64,000 nt of DNA from Hymenobacter sp. DG25B (GCF_000801315.1 NZ_CP010054.1:2418001-2482000); one strand, 5' to 3'; counted from the first letter of the stretch, positions 43,848 to 53,442 are shown. Notes: a model not told the origin generated them from the sequence alone. Numbers and translations are program-made.

Positions 43848-44996
43848 TTACTTCAGCACCGAAGCCAGCTTGGCTTCCAGGGCGGGGCCGCGCAGGTTTT
43901 TGGCGATAATACGTCCCTGCGGATCCAGCAGCAAAGACATAGGAATAGAGGTAATGCCGTAGGCTTTGCCGGCCGCGCTGTCCCAGGCCTTCAGGTCCGA
44001 AACATGGGTCCAGGTCAGGTTGTCGTCCTTAATGGCTTTCAGCCACTTGTCGCGGTTTTGGTCCAGGGATACGCTGTAGATTTCAAAGCCTTTGCCTTTG
44101 AACTTCTGATAGGCTTTTACCACGTTGGGGTTTTCCTTGCGGCAGGGGCCGCACCACGAGGCCCAGAAGTCCAGCAGCACATATTTGCCGCGCAGGCTGC
44201 TGAGGGCTACGGGCTTACCATCTGGCGAATTCAGGTTAATTTCCGGGGCTTCGGCTCCCACGGCCGTTACGCGCATGGGGTCCAGGCGCGCTACCAGGGC
44301 CTTGGTGTAGCGCGACTCCGGCATGGCTTTTTTGAAAAGCGTGGCCATAGAATCGGCGAAGGCAAACTCTTCGTCGGGGTTGATGAGGTTATTCACCACG
44401 AAGGCCGAGGCCACCGATGTAGGCCGCTGGCGCACCAGCTTTTTGATGGCCGCCGAGTTGCGGGCCTGGGCCGCCATGTATTGGGCTTCAATGGCCTGCA
44501 TAGAATCGGCGCGGCCGGCCGAGGCGGCGGCGTTGTAGCGCTGCTCCAGTGCCTGCGCCGAAGCCCGGCCTTTACCCAGCACCGCACCCAATTGGCGCAG
44601 CATCTCGGAGTCCTCGGAGCCCTTCACGGTATAGCCTTCCGAGAGGCGGGTGGCATCACCGCTCAACTCCAGATTGGTGCTGTTATCCAGGGCTACCAGG
44701 GCCTGGTTCTGGTCGTTCAGCTTTACCTGGTATAAGCTAGGCTCCGGCACCGTGCCTTTAAAGGTGAAGTGGCCTTTGTCATCTACCGAGGCGGTATCGC
44801 GCGAGACGAACTGGGCCTCCCCCAGCTCCGCCAGATACACTTTGGTACCCGCCGGCGCATTGCTCAGCTGCCCGCTGATCTGGTAGCCAGCGCCGGGAGT
44901 GGTAGCAGTAGTGGTGGGCACATTGGATTTATTACAGGCATTGGCCATGCACAGCACAGACCCAATCAGGAGCAGACTTTTCGGATTTTTCAGCAT
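43848..44996 (-). CDS. TlpA-type thiol-disulfide oxidoreductase with DUF4369-like N-terminus, lipoprotein
   Basis: 382 residues from the ATG at 44996. Signal sequence ends LCMANACNKS, where Cys is likely lipidated. The N-terminal half (YQISGQLSNAPAGTKVYLAE, FTFKGTVPEPSLYQVKL) matches the DUF4369-type domain that often precedes thioredoxin in Bacteroidota. The C-terminal thioredoxin domain has ALSSLRGKYVLLDFWASWCG with active site WCGPC, KGFEIYSVSLDQNRDKWLKA and YGITSIPMSLLLDPQGRI with the cis-Pro. Anchored in the outer or inner membrane; reduces or oxidises periplasmic disulfides. Followed by the terminator at 43794. Confidence 0.92.
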   Translation of the reverse strand: MLKNPKSLLLIGSVLCMANACNKSNVPTTTATTPGAGYQISGQLSNAPAGTKVYLAELGEAQFVSRDTASVDDKGHFTFKGTVPEPSLYQVKLNDQNQALVALDNSTNLELSGDATRLSEGYTVKGSEDSEMLRQLGAVLGKGRASAQALEQRYNAAASAGRADSMQAIEAQYMAAQARNSAAIKKLVRQRPTSVASAFVVNNLINPDEEFAFADSMATLFKKAMPESRYTKALVARLDPMRVTAVGAEAPEINLNSPDGKPVALSSLRGKYVLLDFWASWCGPCRKENPNVVKAYQKFKGKGFEIYSVSLDQNRDKWLKAIKDDNLTWTHVSDLKAWDSAAGKAYGITSIPMSLLLDPQGRIIAKNLRGPALEAKLASVLK

Positions 44997-45195
44997 CAGT
45001 CGTCTTGGCAAGCTGCGGGCTTACCGGCCGTTTGGTCAAAGACCAGGTTTGGAGCTGCAAGTTGCCGGTTTTCGTTTGAATTCGGGTTTATCCGGGCAGC
45101 ATGCCTTTTGCAAATTACATTCCGGCGGTTTCTGCTGTCAGCAAAGCCTGGCAGCCAGCCTGTACAACAAGGTATAGAAGAGAAACTTAAAAGCG

Positions 45196-45232
45196 AAAAA
45201 CCACCAACAGCATGGGACTGTTGGCGGTTTTT
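45196..45232. terminator. Terminator after gatB
   Basis: AAAAACC(A)CCAACAG / CTGTTGG(C)GGTTTTT, 9-base loop, 27 bases past the minus-strand stop at 45259. Confidence 0.88.
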
Positions 45233-45258
45233 CAGTTTACTGTAATTGGTAAGAAAAG

Positions 45259-46716
45259 CTATGCGTCCAGCTTCTGGCGCAGCAGCTGGTTTGCCAGCTT
45301 GGGGTCGGCTTTGCCGCCGGTCAGCTTCATCAGCTCGCCCATAAACATGCCCGTCAGGCTCTTCTTGCCGGCGCGGTACTCAGCCACTTTGGCCGGGTTG
45401 GCGTCCAGCACCTGCTGCACCATGGCTTCCAGCGCCCCGGCATCCGACTGCTGCAATAAACCCTGCGCCTCAGCGGCAGCGGCCGCCGTTTGCGTGGGGT
45501 TTTCCAGCAGATAAGGATACAGCTGCTTGGCGGCTACGGAGTGGCTGATTTTGTTGTCGTCGATGAGCTGGATGATGTCGGCCAGCTGGCGGGCGCTGAG
45601 CGGGAACTGGTCCAGCGTGAGGGCGCGCTCGTTCAGGAACGACTTCACCGGGCCCTGCACCCAGTTGGCGGCAGCTTTGGCGTTGGGCGTCAGGCGGGTC
45701 AGCTCATCAAAGAACAGGGCCACGTCTTTCTCCACCGTCAGCACCGAGGCGTCATAGTCCGACAGGGCCAGCTCGCCGGTGAAGCGGGCGTAGAGCTGGT
45801 GCGGCAACGCGGGCAGCTCCTGCTGCATGCGGTGCAGCCAGGCATCATCAATAATTACGGGGGGCAGATCCGGCTCCGGGAAGTACCGGTAGTCGTTCAT
45901 GGTTTCCTTGCTGCGCTGGCCGCTGGTGGTGCCGGTAGTAGCGTCAAAGCCACGGGTTTCGCTGTCGATTATCTCGCCGGCTTCCACCAAGGCAATTTGC
46001 CGCTCTATTTCGTACTCAATGGCGCGCTGCACATTGCGGAAGGAGTTCATGTTTTTCACCTCCACCTTGGTGCCAAACTGGTCGGCGCCCTTCAGCATTA
46101 CGGAAATGTTGGCGTCGCAGCGCAGCGAGCCTTCTTCCATGTTGCCGTCGCAGATGCCCAGGTACTGCACCAGCTTCTTAATTTCGGCCAGGTAGGCGTA
46201 GGCTTCTTCCGAGGTACGGATGTCGGGCTCCGACACAATTTCGATAAGCGGCACGCCGGCGCGGTTCAAATCCACCAGGGTTTCGGTTTCGCCGGCCAGG
46301 TGCATGCTTTTGCCCGCGTCTTCCTCCATGTGAATGCGCGTAATGCCGATTTTCTTCTCCGTACCATCGGACAGGCGTATAACCACGTGGCCGCCCGTAC
46401 AGATGGGAGTTTTGTCCTGGGTAATCTGGTAGCCCTTAGGAAGGTCGGGGTAGAAATAGTTTTTGCGCGCAAACAGGTTGGTGCGCGTGATGTGGCAGCT
46501 GGTAGCCAGGCCCATTTTCATGGCAAACTCCACGGCGGAGTAGTTCACGCGCGGCAGCGTGCCGGGGTGGCCCAGGGTAATAACCGAGAGGTTGTGGTTG
46601 GGCAGCGCGCCGTACTCATTCTCATCCGAAGAATACATTTTGCTCTGCGTGAGCAGCTGCGCGTGTACTTCGAGGCCGATGACGGGCTGGTATTTTGATT
46701 TTATGTTTTCGTCCAT
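45259..46716 (-). CDS. gatB: Asp-tRNA(Asn)/Glu-tRNA(Gln) amidotransferase subunit B
   Basis: 485 residues from the ATG at 46716. GatB recognises the mis-acylated tRNA and its kinase site activates the Glu/Asp side chain; GatA supplies ammonia. Motifs: YQPVIGLEVHAQLLTQSKMY at the start, NYFYPDLPKGYQITQDKTPI, IHMEEDAGKSMHLAG, VDLNRAGVPLIEIVSEPDIR, and MNDYRYFPEPDLPPVII. The C-terminal GatB/Yqey tail (LLQQSDAGALEAMVQQVLDA, MGELMKLTGGKADPKLANQL) binds tRNA. gatA and gatC are not in the window. A terminator follows. Confidence 0.98.
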   Translation of the reverse strand: MDENIKSKYQPVIGLEVHAQLLTQSKMYSSDENEYGALPNHNLSVITLGHPGTLPRVNYSAVEFAMKMGLATSCHITRTNLFARKNYFYPDLPKGYQITQDKTPICTGGHVVIRLSDGTEKKIGITRIHMEEDAGKSMHLAGETETLVDLNRAGVPLIEIVSEPDIRTSEEAYAYLAEIKKLVQYLGICDGNMEEGSLRCDANISVMLKGADQFGTKVEVKNMNSFRNVQRAIEYEIERQIALVEAGEIIDSETRGFDATTGTTSGQRSKETMNDYRYFPEPDLPPVIIDDAWLHRMQQELPALPHQLYARFTGELALSDYDASVLTVEKDVALFFDELTRLTPNAKAAANWVQGPVKSFLNERALTLDQFPLSARQLADIIQLIDDNKISHSVAAKQLYPYLLENPTQTAAAAAEAQGLLQQSDAGALEAMVQQVLDANPAKVAEYRAGKKSLTGMFMGELMKLTGGKADPKLANQLLRQKLDA

Positions 46717-46894
46717 GAGGGCAGATTGAGAGCGGGAACAACTGTTGAAGTTGCAACCGGGCTGCAAGATAAAAACTATTCCTGCCCTAATTCAGGCAAA
46801 AAGCAAAGCAACATTCGTAGCAGGCTTGGTAGTATGGTATAATGAAGCTAGTCTGATGCGTGATTGAGTGCCCAACCCTTTTTCTACCTGAACT

Positions 46895-47668
46895 ATGGAT
46901 AACGCTACCACTGGCTTCGATCTGAGCAAGCTGCCTACGCGGGCCCCGCTCACCATGCACAAGGCGCCCAGCAAAGTGGAGTTAAAACGCCTCGTGCAGG
47001 AGCTGTCTGCGCTCCAAAACTGCCTTTACGCCGAAAACCAGCACAGTATTCTTATCATTCTGCAGGGAATGGATGCCAGCGGGAAAGACGGCCTCATCCG
47101 AAAGGTATTCAGTGGAATAAACCCCCAGGGCGTGCAGGTACATTCGTTTAAAGAGCCAACCGATGAGGAACTAGCCCACGATTTCCTATGGCGGATACAT
47201 CAACATACGCCTCGCCGGGGTATGATGCAGGTCTTCAACCGCTCACATTACGAGGATGTATTGATTACCCGGGTAGCCGGCCTGATTACTCCCGAGGAAG
47301 CCATGCGGCGCTTTGCGGCTATCAATGCCTTTGAAAAGCTCCTGCAGAATGCCGGCACCACCATCCTCAAATTCTACCTACATATTTCCCAGGAGGAGCA
47401 GCACGAGCGGTTGATGGAGCGCGTCACCGATCCTACAAAGCGCTGGAAATACGAAGCCGGCGACACGAAAAAAGCGGAGCAGTGGCCCCAGTACCAGAAG
47501 GTATACGAGGACGTATTTCGTTACTGCAACCCCGAGAGCTGCCCCTGGCACATAGTACCCGCTGATCAGAACTGGTACAAAGCCTACGTTGTGGCCAGTA
47601 CGCTGCGCCATGCGCTGGTGACGCTGAACTTAAAATATCCAGAGCACAAAACCGACCGGCCAAAATAG
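46895..47668 (+). CDS. Polyphosphate kinase 2 family protein
   Basis: 257 residues. Fold of the P-loop nucleotide kinase type: Walker A GMDASGKDGLIRKVFSGINP, lid/QGVQVHSFKEPTDEELAHDF, Walker B-like GMMQVFNRSHYEDVLITRV, and the lid region RWKYEAGDTKKAEQWPQYQK. PPK2 enzymes use polyphosphate to phosphorylate nucleoside mono- or diphosphates. Class cannot be fixed by eye (short single-domain type). Cytosolic. It is a single gene. Confidence 0.94.
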   Translation: MDNATTGFDLSKLPTRAPLTMHKAPSKVELKRLVQELSALQNCLYAENQHSILIILQGMDASGKDGLIRKVFSGINPQGVQVHSFKEPTDEELAHDFLWRIHQHTPRRGMMQVFNRSHYEDVLITRVAGLITPEEAMRRFAAINAFEKLLQNAGTTILKFYLHISQEEQHERLMERVTDPTKRWKYEAGDTKKAEQWPQYQKVYEDVFRYCNPESCPWHIVPADQNWYKAYVVASTLRHALVTLNLKYPEHKTDRPK

Positions 47669-47798
47669 CACGGCCACGGTTTTATTTTTTTCTGTTCCCA
47701 GAAAAGGACAGCCTACTGCGGCCTGTTAAGCAAGTAGCCCCTAGCTAATGCAGTGAATCAACCAAACAATTTAAAGTAGTCTGCTCCTATTCAGACTA

Positions 47799-48550
47799 CT
47801 ATCGAATAGCAAAAGTTATGGGGACAGTCATGTAAACCGGCACATTTTCACCGTCTTGCTGCCCTGGTTTGAAGGCAGGTATAGCCTTTATAATCCGAAG
47901 AGCCTCTGCATCCAGCTCCGGCGAAATACCTTGTTTCACCTGAGCATTTCGGACTTTACCCGTCTCGTCAATCACAAATGTGATATATACTTTCCCTTCC
48001 TGGTGCCTCTTTAGTGCTGCTTTTGGATAACGAATAGTACTACCAATGAAGTTTAGCAACGCACGCTGACCACCGGGAAACTCAGGCATCCTTTCACTGT
48101 ATTTGTATTCCTTACAGGAAATGGAAGAACCGGATTCTGAAAAGCATTCGGCACTTACCTCCACATCATGATCATAGAGGGCCCTTTTTTGAACTGAGCC
48201 CTTATCATAAAAGCTCAGGTATTCGCCGTGCGTTTTACTCCCTACTTCGTGCCGTATGAATTGCTTTTTACCGTTTGCCCGCCATTGAACTGTTTCAGTC
48301 AATGTATCGCCGTTGGGCTGCCAAAGGCTTTTTCGAACTTTTAATAGTTTTCGGGAGGCCACAAAGAACACACTATCCAAGCGGGATTTTCCTGGTACCT
48401 CCATCCGCACCACATGGTATATGGCCTCCTGCTCGTCTACAGCTTCTGAGTCTAGCTGGGCAAAGAATAGAGTTTGTTGCTGGGTGTTGCCTGGGCACTG
48501 CTCAAACGCGCCAGCAAACACAGGCTTACAACTAGAATCAGATTTTTCAC
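47799..48550 (-). pseudogene. TonB C-terminal domain protein with a frameshift after the signal peptide
   Basis: The long frame (47799-48521) lacks a sensible N-terminus. In another frame a GTG at 48550 opens a good signal peptide (MKNLILVVSLCLLARLSSAQ) that runs to a stop at about 48450. Adding one base near 48475-48482 (AACAAACT to AACAAAACT) joins it to TLFFAQLDSEAVDEQEAIYH, giving one secreted protein of about 249 residues. The C-terminal domain has the TonB signature (YPKAALKRHQEGKVYITFVI, VRNAQVKQGISPELDAEALR, IIKAIPAFKPG), as in Bacteroidota secreted TonB-box-carrying proteins. No TonB N-terminal membrane span is present, so it is not a classical TonB. Frameshift may be real or a sequencing error. 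Confidence 0.62.
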
Positions 48551-48567
48551 TTTATTATTTACATAAA

Positions 48568-48600
48568 ATGGGCGCTATGTTATGCAACATAACGCCCATT
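48568..48600 (-). terminator. Probable terminator after alaS
   Basis: AATGGGCG(C)TATGTT / AACATA(A)CGCCCATT hairpin with one mismatch, followed on the minus strand by a T-rich run; 35 bases past the alaS stop and upstream of the TonB-like gene. Confidence 0.6.
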
Positions 48601-48635
48601 AAAATAGCCGTTTACTTAACGAACTGACATCAAAT

Positions 48636-51320
48636 CTACTGGAGTGTTTTACCTACCAGCTCCTCAGCCTTGGCAATAGCCGCGCCTAAACCAGCCGCAT
48701 TTTTCCCGCCGGCAGTGGCGAAGAACGGCTGACCGCCGCCCCCGCCCTGAATTTCCTTGGCCAGCTCGCGCACCAGCGTGCTGGCGTTCAGCTTGCCGGC
48801 TTTAGCCAGTTCATCGTCCAGCATCACGGCTAGTTGCGGTTTACCATCTATCTCAGCACCCAGCACCGCCACTAGATTGGGAACGGCCTGGCGCAGGTTA
48901 TACGCCAGCGTTTTGAGGCCATCAGCCGACGAAACCTGCACCTGCGCGGCCAGAAAGTTCACGTCGTTCAGCGGTTTTACCTGGCTTACCAGCTGGTCTT
49001 TCTGCTGATTGATGCTTTGCTGCTCAAATTGCTCCAGCTGCTTGCGCAGGGCGGCCATTTCCTCCGTCTGCTTTTCGATACTAGGAATGAGGTGCTGGGG
49101 GTTGCCCAGGGCCTCGCGCACTTGTTGCAGCACATCCAGCTGCTGGTTCACGTAGGCTTCGGCTACGCCGGCCGTTACGGCCTCAATGCGGCGCACGCCC
49201 GCGCCTACGGCGCTTTCCGAGGTGATTTTAAAGAAGCCTATGTCGCCCGTGGTACGCACGTGGGTGCCGCCGCACAGCTCTACGGAGTGGTCCTTGCCGA
49301 AGGTGATAACGCGCACAAACTCGCCGTACTTCTCGCCAAACAGGGCCATGGCGCCCAGCTGCTTGGCTTCCTCAATGGGCACATTGCGGCGCTCATCCAA
49401 GGAAATTTGCTGCCGGACCCGCTCATTTACCAGGCGCTCAATATCGCGCAGCTGGTCGTCGGTTACTTTGGTGAAGTGCGAGAAGTCAAAGCGCAGCAGC
49501 TTCTCGTTTACCAACGAGCCTTTCTGCTGCACGTGCGTGCCAATTACCTCACGCAGGGCGGCCTGCAGCAAGTGCGTGGCCGTGTGGTTTTTGCGGATCA
49601 GGTCGCGGCGGGCCTGGTCAATGCGGGCGTTGAAGGGCACGTTCAGATCTTCCGGCAAATCCAGCACGGTGTGCACGATGAGGTCGTTTTCCTTTTTCGT
49701 GTCGATGACGCGCACCCGGGTGAAGTCCGACTCCAGGTAGCCCGTGTCGCCTACTTGTCCGCCTGATTCGGCGTAGAACGGAGTCTGGTCGAGTACCACG
49801 TGGTATTCGGTTTTGCCTTTGGTGGTGGTTTTGCGGTAGCGCAGAATGCGGGCCGGCGCTTCTTCCAAATCGTAACCCACAAAGGCAGGCTGCTCCTCGG
49901 AGGGCATTACAATGGTCCAGTCGCTCTGCTCCGACTCCTGGGCGTTGCGGCTGCGGGTTTTCTGCTCTTCCAGGGCCTTCTGGAAGCCGGCCTCGTCCAC
50001 TGAAAGACCCTTTTCACGGGCAATCAGGGCCGTGAGGTCCAACGGGAAGCCAAAGGTATCCGACAGCTCGAAAGCGGTTTTGCCATCAATTACACCACCC
50101 TGAGCGCGAACTGATTCTTCCAGGGCATCAATGCGGCGCAGGCCGTTTTCCAGGGTTTTGAGGAAGGCAATTTCCTCTTCCTCAATCACGCGCTGCACAA
50201 AAGCCGTCTGGGCTTTCAGCTCGGGGAAGATCAGGCGCATCTGGTCGGCCAGCACGGGCACCAGCTTGTAGAGGAAGGGCTGCTTGAAGCCCAGCGAGGA
50301 AAACGCATAACGCACGGCGCGGCGCAGAATCCGGCGAATTACGTAGCCGGCCTTCACGTTGCTGGGCAGCTGCCCATCGGCAATGGCGAAGGAAATGGTG
50401 CGGATATGGTCGGCAATGACGCGGATGGCAATGTCCGTTTTCTCCTCTTCGGTGGCGGGCTGGTCGTTGACGGTGGCCGGCGCGGTGCCATGATATTTCA
50501 GGCCGGCTTCCGAAGCAATGAATTGGATGAGCGGCTGGAAAACGTCGGTGTCGTAGTTGGACTTCACACCCGATACGGCCATCATCAGGCGCTCAAAGCC
50601 CATGCCCGTATCTACGTGCTGGGCCGGCAGTTTCACCAGCGAGCCATCGGCTTTGCGCTGGAACTCCATGAACACGTTGTTCCAGATTTCGACTACCTGC
50701 GGGTGGTCGGCATTTACCAGCTCGGCGCCGCCTTTCAGGGCCAGTTCGGCCTCGTCGCGCAGGTCAATATGGATTTCGGTGCAGGGGCCGCAGGGACCGG
50801 TGTCGCCCATCTCCCAGAAGTTATCCTTCTTGTTGCCGGGCAAAATCCGGTCGTCGGTGGTGAATTGGCGCCACAGGTTCTGGGTTTCGGTGTCAGCCTC
50901 CAGCTTGTCGCCGGCATCACCTTCAAAATAAGTCACGTACAGGCGCTCTTTGGGCAGCTTGTACACTTCCGTGAGCAGTTCCCAGGCCCAGGCAATGGCA
51001 TCGGTCTTGAAGTAATCCCCAAACGACCAGTTGCCCAGCATCTCGAACATGGTGTGGTGGTAGGTGTCGTAGCCTACCTCTTCCAGGTCGTTGTGCTTGC
51101 CGCTCACGCGCAGGCACTTCTGCGTATCGGCAATGCGCTTGTAGGGCGCGGGCTTGTTGCCGAGGAAATAGTCCTTGAACGGGGCCATGCCCGAGTTAAT
51201 GAACAGCAGCGTGGGGTCGTCCTTCACCACAATAGGCGCCGAGGGCACAATGTGGTGACCTTTGGAGGCGAAGAAATCCAGGAACTGCTGGCGGACGTGG
51301 GAGGCTGAGGGAAGTGACAT
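48636..51320 (-). CDS. alaS: Alanine-tRNA ligase
   Basis: 894 residues, normal length. Class II synthetase core: RQQFLDFFASKGHHIVPSAP, FINSGMAPFKDYFLG, and CLRVSGKHNDLEEVGYDTYH with HTMFEMLGNWSFGDYFKTDA. The editing domain has the HxxxH zinc motif in NHTATHLLQAALREV and the CGGTH motif in VELCGGTHVRTTGD. The C-terminal dimerisation domain (C-Ala) is present: GGGGGQPFFATAGGKN. Function: charges tRNA-Ala and clears mis-charged Ser/Gly. It is transcribed away from the merR gene with about 290 bases of repeat-rich DNA between. Confidence 0.99.
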   Translation of the reverse strand: MSLPSASHVRQQFLDFFASKGHHIVPSAPIVVKDDPTLLFINSGMAPFKDYFLGNKPAPYKRIADTQKCLRVSGKHNDLEEVGYDTYHHTMFEMLGNWSFGDYFKTDAIAWAWELLTEVYKLPKERLYVTYFEGDAGDKLEADTETQNLWRQFTTDDRILPGNKKDNFWEMGDTGPCGPCTEIHIDLRDEAELALKGGAELVNADHPQVVEIWNNVFMEFQRKADGSLVKLPAQHVDTGMGFERLMMAVSGVKSNYDTDVFQPLIQFIASEAGLKYHGTAPATVNDQPATEEEKTDIAIRVIADHIRTISFAIADGQLPSNVKAGYVIRRILRRAVRYAFSSLGFKQPFLYKLVPVLADQMRLIFPELKAQTAFVQRVIEEEEIAFLKTLENGLRRIDALEESVRAQGGVIDGKTAFELSDTFGFPLDLTALIAREKGLSVDEAGFQKALEEQKTRSRNAQESEQSDWTIVMPSEEQPAFVGYDLEEAPARILRYRKTTTKGKTEYHVVLDQTPFYAESGGQVGDTGYLESDFTRVRVIDTKKENDLIVHTVLDLPEDLNVPFNARIDQARRDLIRKNHTATHLLQAALREVIGTHVQQKGSLVNEKLLRFDFSHFTKVTDDQLRDIERLVNERVRQQISLDERRNVPIEEAKQLGAMALFGEKYGEFVRVITFGKDHSVELCGGTHVRTTGDIGFFKITSESAVGAGVRRIEAVTAGVAEAYVNQQLDVLQQVREALGNPQHLIPSIEKQTEEMAALRKQLEQFEQQSINQQKDQLVSQVKPLNDVNFLAAQVQVSSADGLKTLAYNLRQAVPNLVAVLGAEIDGKPQLAVMLDDELAKAGKLNASTLVRELAKEIQGGGGGQPFFATAGGKNAAGLGAAIAKAEELVGKTLQ

Positions 51321-51430
51321 GGGCAGAAGCGCCGGCCAGGGCCGGGCGCATAGTTAATTTCTTAGAACAAACCGGCCGGACAATGAATTGGCGGCCGCCG
51401 GGATTTTGGCTACTTTTCGCAAAAATAGGG

Positions 51431-51606
51431 ATTAGCCATTAGGTATTAGGGCTTAGATTTTAGGTCTTCAGCCCCAGCCCGGATTTTGGCAACCCGCTCC
51501 GGGCAGTTGAGCACCTTGCTGAAAAGCCAAAGACTACCTGAATTCCGGCCAACCCCCTGAGCTAAAGCCCCAACCAAAGACCTAAGGTCTAACTCGCTAA
51601 GCCCTA
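51431..51606. repeat. Degenerate inverted repeat with TTAG heptads, between alaS and merR
   Basis: At 51431-51465 a run of five xTTAGxx heptads (ATTAGCC ATTAGGT ATTAGGG CTTAGAT TTTAGGT). The segments TAGGGCTTAG (left) and CTAAGCCCTA (right) and TTAGGTCTT / AAGACCTAA are inverted, so the stretch also forms an imperfect large palindrome. The right arm ends just before the merR start codon. Confidence 0.55.
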
Positions 51607-51610
51607 CAAA

Positions 51611-51967
51611 ATGCCCTATAAAGAGCGCGACATCGAGAAGCAATATTTCACCATTGGCGAAGTAGCCCAGCAATTCAACGTGGCTCCCTCGCTGATTCGC
51701 TTCTGGGAGACGGAGTTTGACGAGCTGCGCCCCCGCAAAAGCAAGAAAGGCAACCGCCTGTATACCCCGCAGGACATTGATATTTTTCGCACCATTTACC
51801 ACCTGGTAAAGGAGCGCGGCTACACTATTCCCGGCGCCCGCGACATGCTCCGCCAGAAAGGCCCCCAGCTAAAAGAGAAAATCGACGTGATTCAAAGCCT
51901 GGAGAAAATCCGCGGCTTCTTAGTGAAGATGAAAAAGGAAGTGGACGCGGCGGGGAAGGCGGAGTAG
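51611..51967 (+). CDS. MerR family transcriptional regulator
   Basis: 118 residues, short for MerR. N-terminal winged helix: YFTIGEVAQQFNVAPSLIRF, WETEFDELRPRKSKKGNRLY, then TPQDIDIFRTIYHLVKERGY and TIPGARDMLRQKGPQLKEKI, and a C-terminal coiled coil (IQSLEKIRGFLVKMKKEV). No effector domain is visible, so the signal is unknown. The palindrome at 51431-51606 lies directly upstream and may be an operator, though it may also be a repeat element. Reading the ATG start, the mRNA leader would be very short. Confidence 0.9.
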   Translation: MPYKERDIEKQYFTIGEVAQQFNVAPSLIRFWETEFDELRPRKSKKGNRLYTPQDIDIFRTIYHLVKERGYTIPGARDMLRQKGPQLKEKIDVIQSLEKIRGFLVKMKKEVDAAGKAE

Positions 51968-51996
51968 CATAAACTCCCTTTTCAAAAACCCTCTGT

Positions 51997-52098
51997 GTCA
52001 TCCTGAGGCGGTAGCCGAAGGACCTTCTCACAGTTGAACGACTTTACTCATAACGACCTGTGCATGCGTGAGAAGGTCCTTCGCCAGCTCAGGATGAC
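51997..52098. repeat. Long inverted repeat, GTCATnCTGA family (copy 2)
   Basis: Arms GTCATCCTGAG...CGAAGGACCTTCTCAC and GTGAGAAGGTCCTTCG...CTCAGGATGAC, with short mismatched segments inside the arms (GCGGTAGC against CCAG). Same family as the elements at 22261, 61898 and 62433. Confidence 0.9.
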
Positions 52099-52142
52099 AG
52101 AAGATTTGAGGTTATTTTATTTTTAGTTTATCGGAGTTCTGA

Positions 52143-53282
52143 ATGTCTATTGTTACCCCTACTGATACCCTGCTGCACGAAGTAGCCCTCACCCTTTTCC
52201 CCGGCATTGGTCCGCAGCTCACGCGGCAGCTGATGAGCTATGGTGGCTCGGCCAAGAACGTACTGCACCTGCCGCCGGGCAAGCTGCGCAAGATTCCGGG
52301 CGTGGGGCCCGCCACGGTGGCCATTCTCACCGGTGCGGAGCGCACCAATGCCTTAAAACAAGCCGAGGCCACGCTGCTTAAAGCCGAAAAAGACGGCGTG
52401 CAGCTGCTGTTCTACACCAGCAAAGCCTACCCCTCCCGCCTCAAAACCATTGCCGATGCGCCGGTGCTGCTCTACTATCAGGGCACCGCCGACCTCAACC
52501 AACCCAAAACCATTGCCCTGGTAGGCACCCGGCAGGCCACCGACTATGGCCGGGAGCAAACCGAGCGGCTGGTACGCGGCCTGGTGCCGCACCGCCCGTT
52601 GGTAGTAAGCGGCCTGGCTTACGGCATCGACATTGCCGCCCACCGCGCGGCCCTGCAGGAAGGCCTGGAAACCGTGGGCGTTATGGCTACCGGGCTGGAC
52701 GTTATCTACCCGCACGCCCACCGCAAAACCGCCGAGAAAATGCGCGAGCAGGGCGGGCTGCTCACGGAATTTCCCTTCGGCACCCCACCCGATAAATACA
52801 ACTTCCCGGCCCGCAACCGCATTATTGCGGGCATGTCGGATGGTACCGTAGTAGTAGAAGCCACCCGCAAAGGGGGCGCCCTTATCACCGCCGAGCTGGC
52901 CCTGAGCTACGATAAGGACGTGCTGGCCATTCCCGGACCGCTAAATTCGCTGGCTTCCGAAGGCTGCCACGAGCTCATCAAAGCCAGCAAAGCCGCCCTG
53001 TACTCCGAGCCCCGGGATTTAGAGCAGCTCCTGAACTGGGATGCCGCGCTGCACCTGCAGGGCAAGTTTAAAGCAGCAACCGTTTATGACGCCGACAATT
53101 TTACCCCGGAAGAATACCAGGTAATTGAAGTTTTGCAGGCCGCTCCCAACCGCGAGGAGCACCTGGATACGCTGGCCTGGAAAGCGCAACTACCTATCCA
53201 TCAGGTAGCCTCCCTGCTGCTGAGCCTGGAGTTTGGCGGCGTGGTGAAGGCTATGCCCGGAAAACGTTTTGGATTACTATAG
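52143..53282 (+). CDS. dprA: DNA processing protein DprA
   Basis: 379 residues. DprA binds incoming single-stranded DNA and loads RecA during natural transformation. N-terminal SAM-like/HhH region (LTRQLMSYGGSAKNVLHLPP, KIPGVGPATVAIL) is followed by the Rossmann domain: TIALVGTRQATDYGREQ, VVSGLAYGIDIAAHRAALQE, TVGVMATGLDVIYPHAHRKT, GGLLTEFPFGTPPDKYNFPA and RNRIIAGMSDGTVVVEAT. The C-terminus is a winged-helix (EEYQVIEVLQAAPNREEHLD). No other competence gene is adjacent. Confidence 0.96.
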   Translation: MSIVTPTDTLLHEVALTLFPGIGPQLTRQLMSYGGSAKNVLHLPPGKLRKIPGVGPATVAILTGAERTNALKQAEATLLKAEKDGVQLLFYTSKAYPSRLKTIADAPVLLYYQGTADLNQPKTIALVGTRQATDYGREQTERLVRGLVPHRPLVVSGLAYGIDIAAHRAALQEGLETVGVMATGLDVIYPHAHRKTAEKMREQGGLLTEFPFGTPPDKYNFPARNRIIAGMSDGTVVVEATRKGGALITAELALSYDKDVLAIPGPLNSLASEGCHELIKASKAALYSEPRDLEQLLNWDAALHLQGKFKAATVYDADNFTPEEYQVIEVLQAAPNREEHLDTLAWKAQLPIHQVASLLLSLEFGGVVKAMPGKRFGLL

Positions 53283-53442
53283 CCCCATTTCCTTTCGTTT
53301 CAGGCGGTTTTTTAGAATATTGAGAGGCGATAAAAGTGCCCAAAGCGGCATTTTATGGGTAAATGACTGGTGCTGAAGGCGCTGCCCAGGCGCCAACTAT
53401 ACAGGACTTATTCCGTCTATAGGTTTCCTCTCAACCTCCTCT

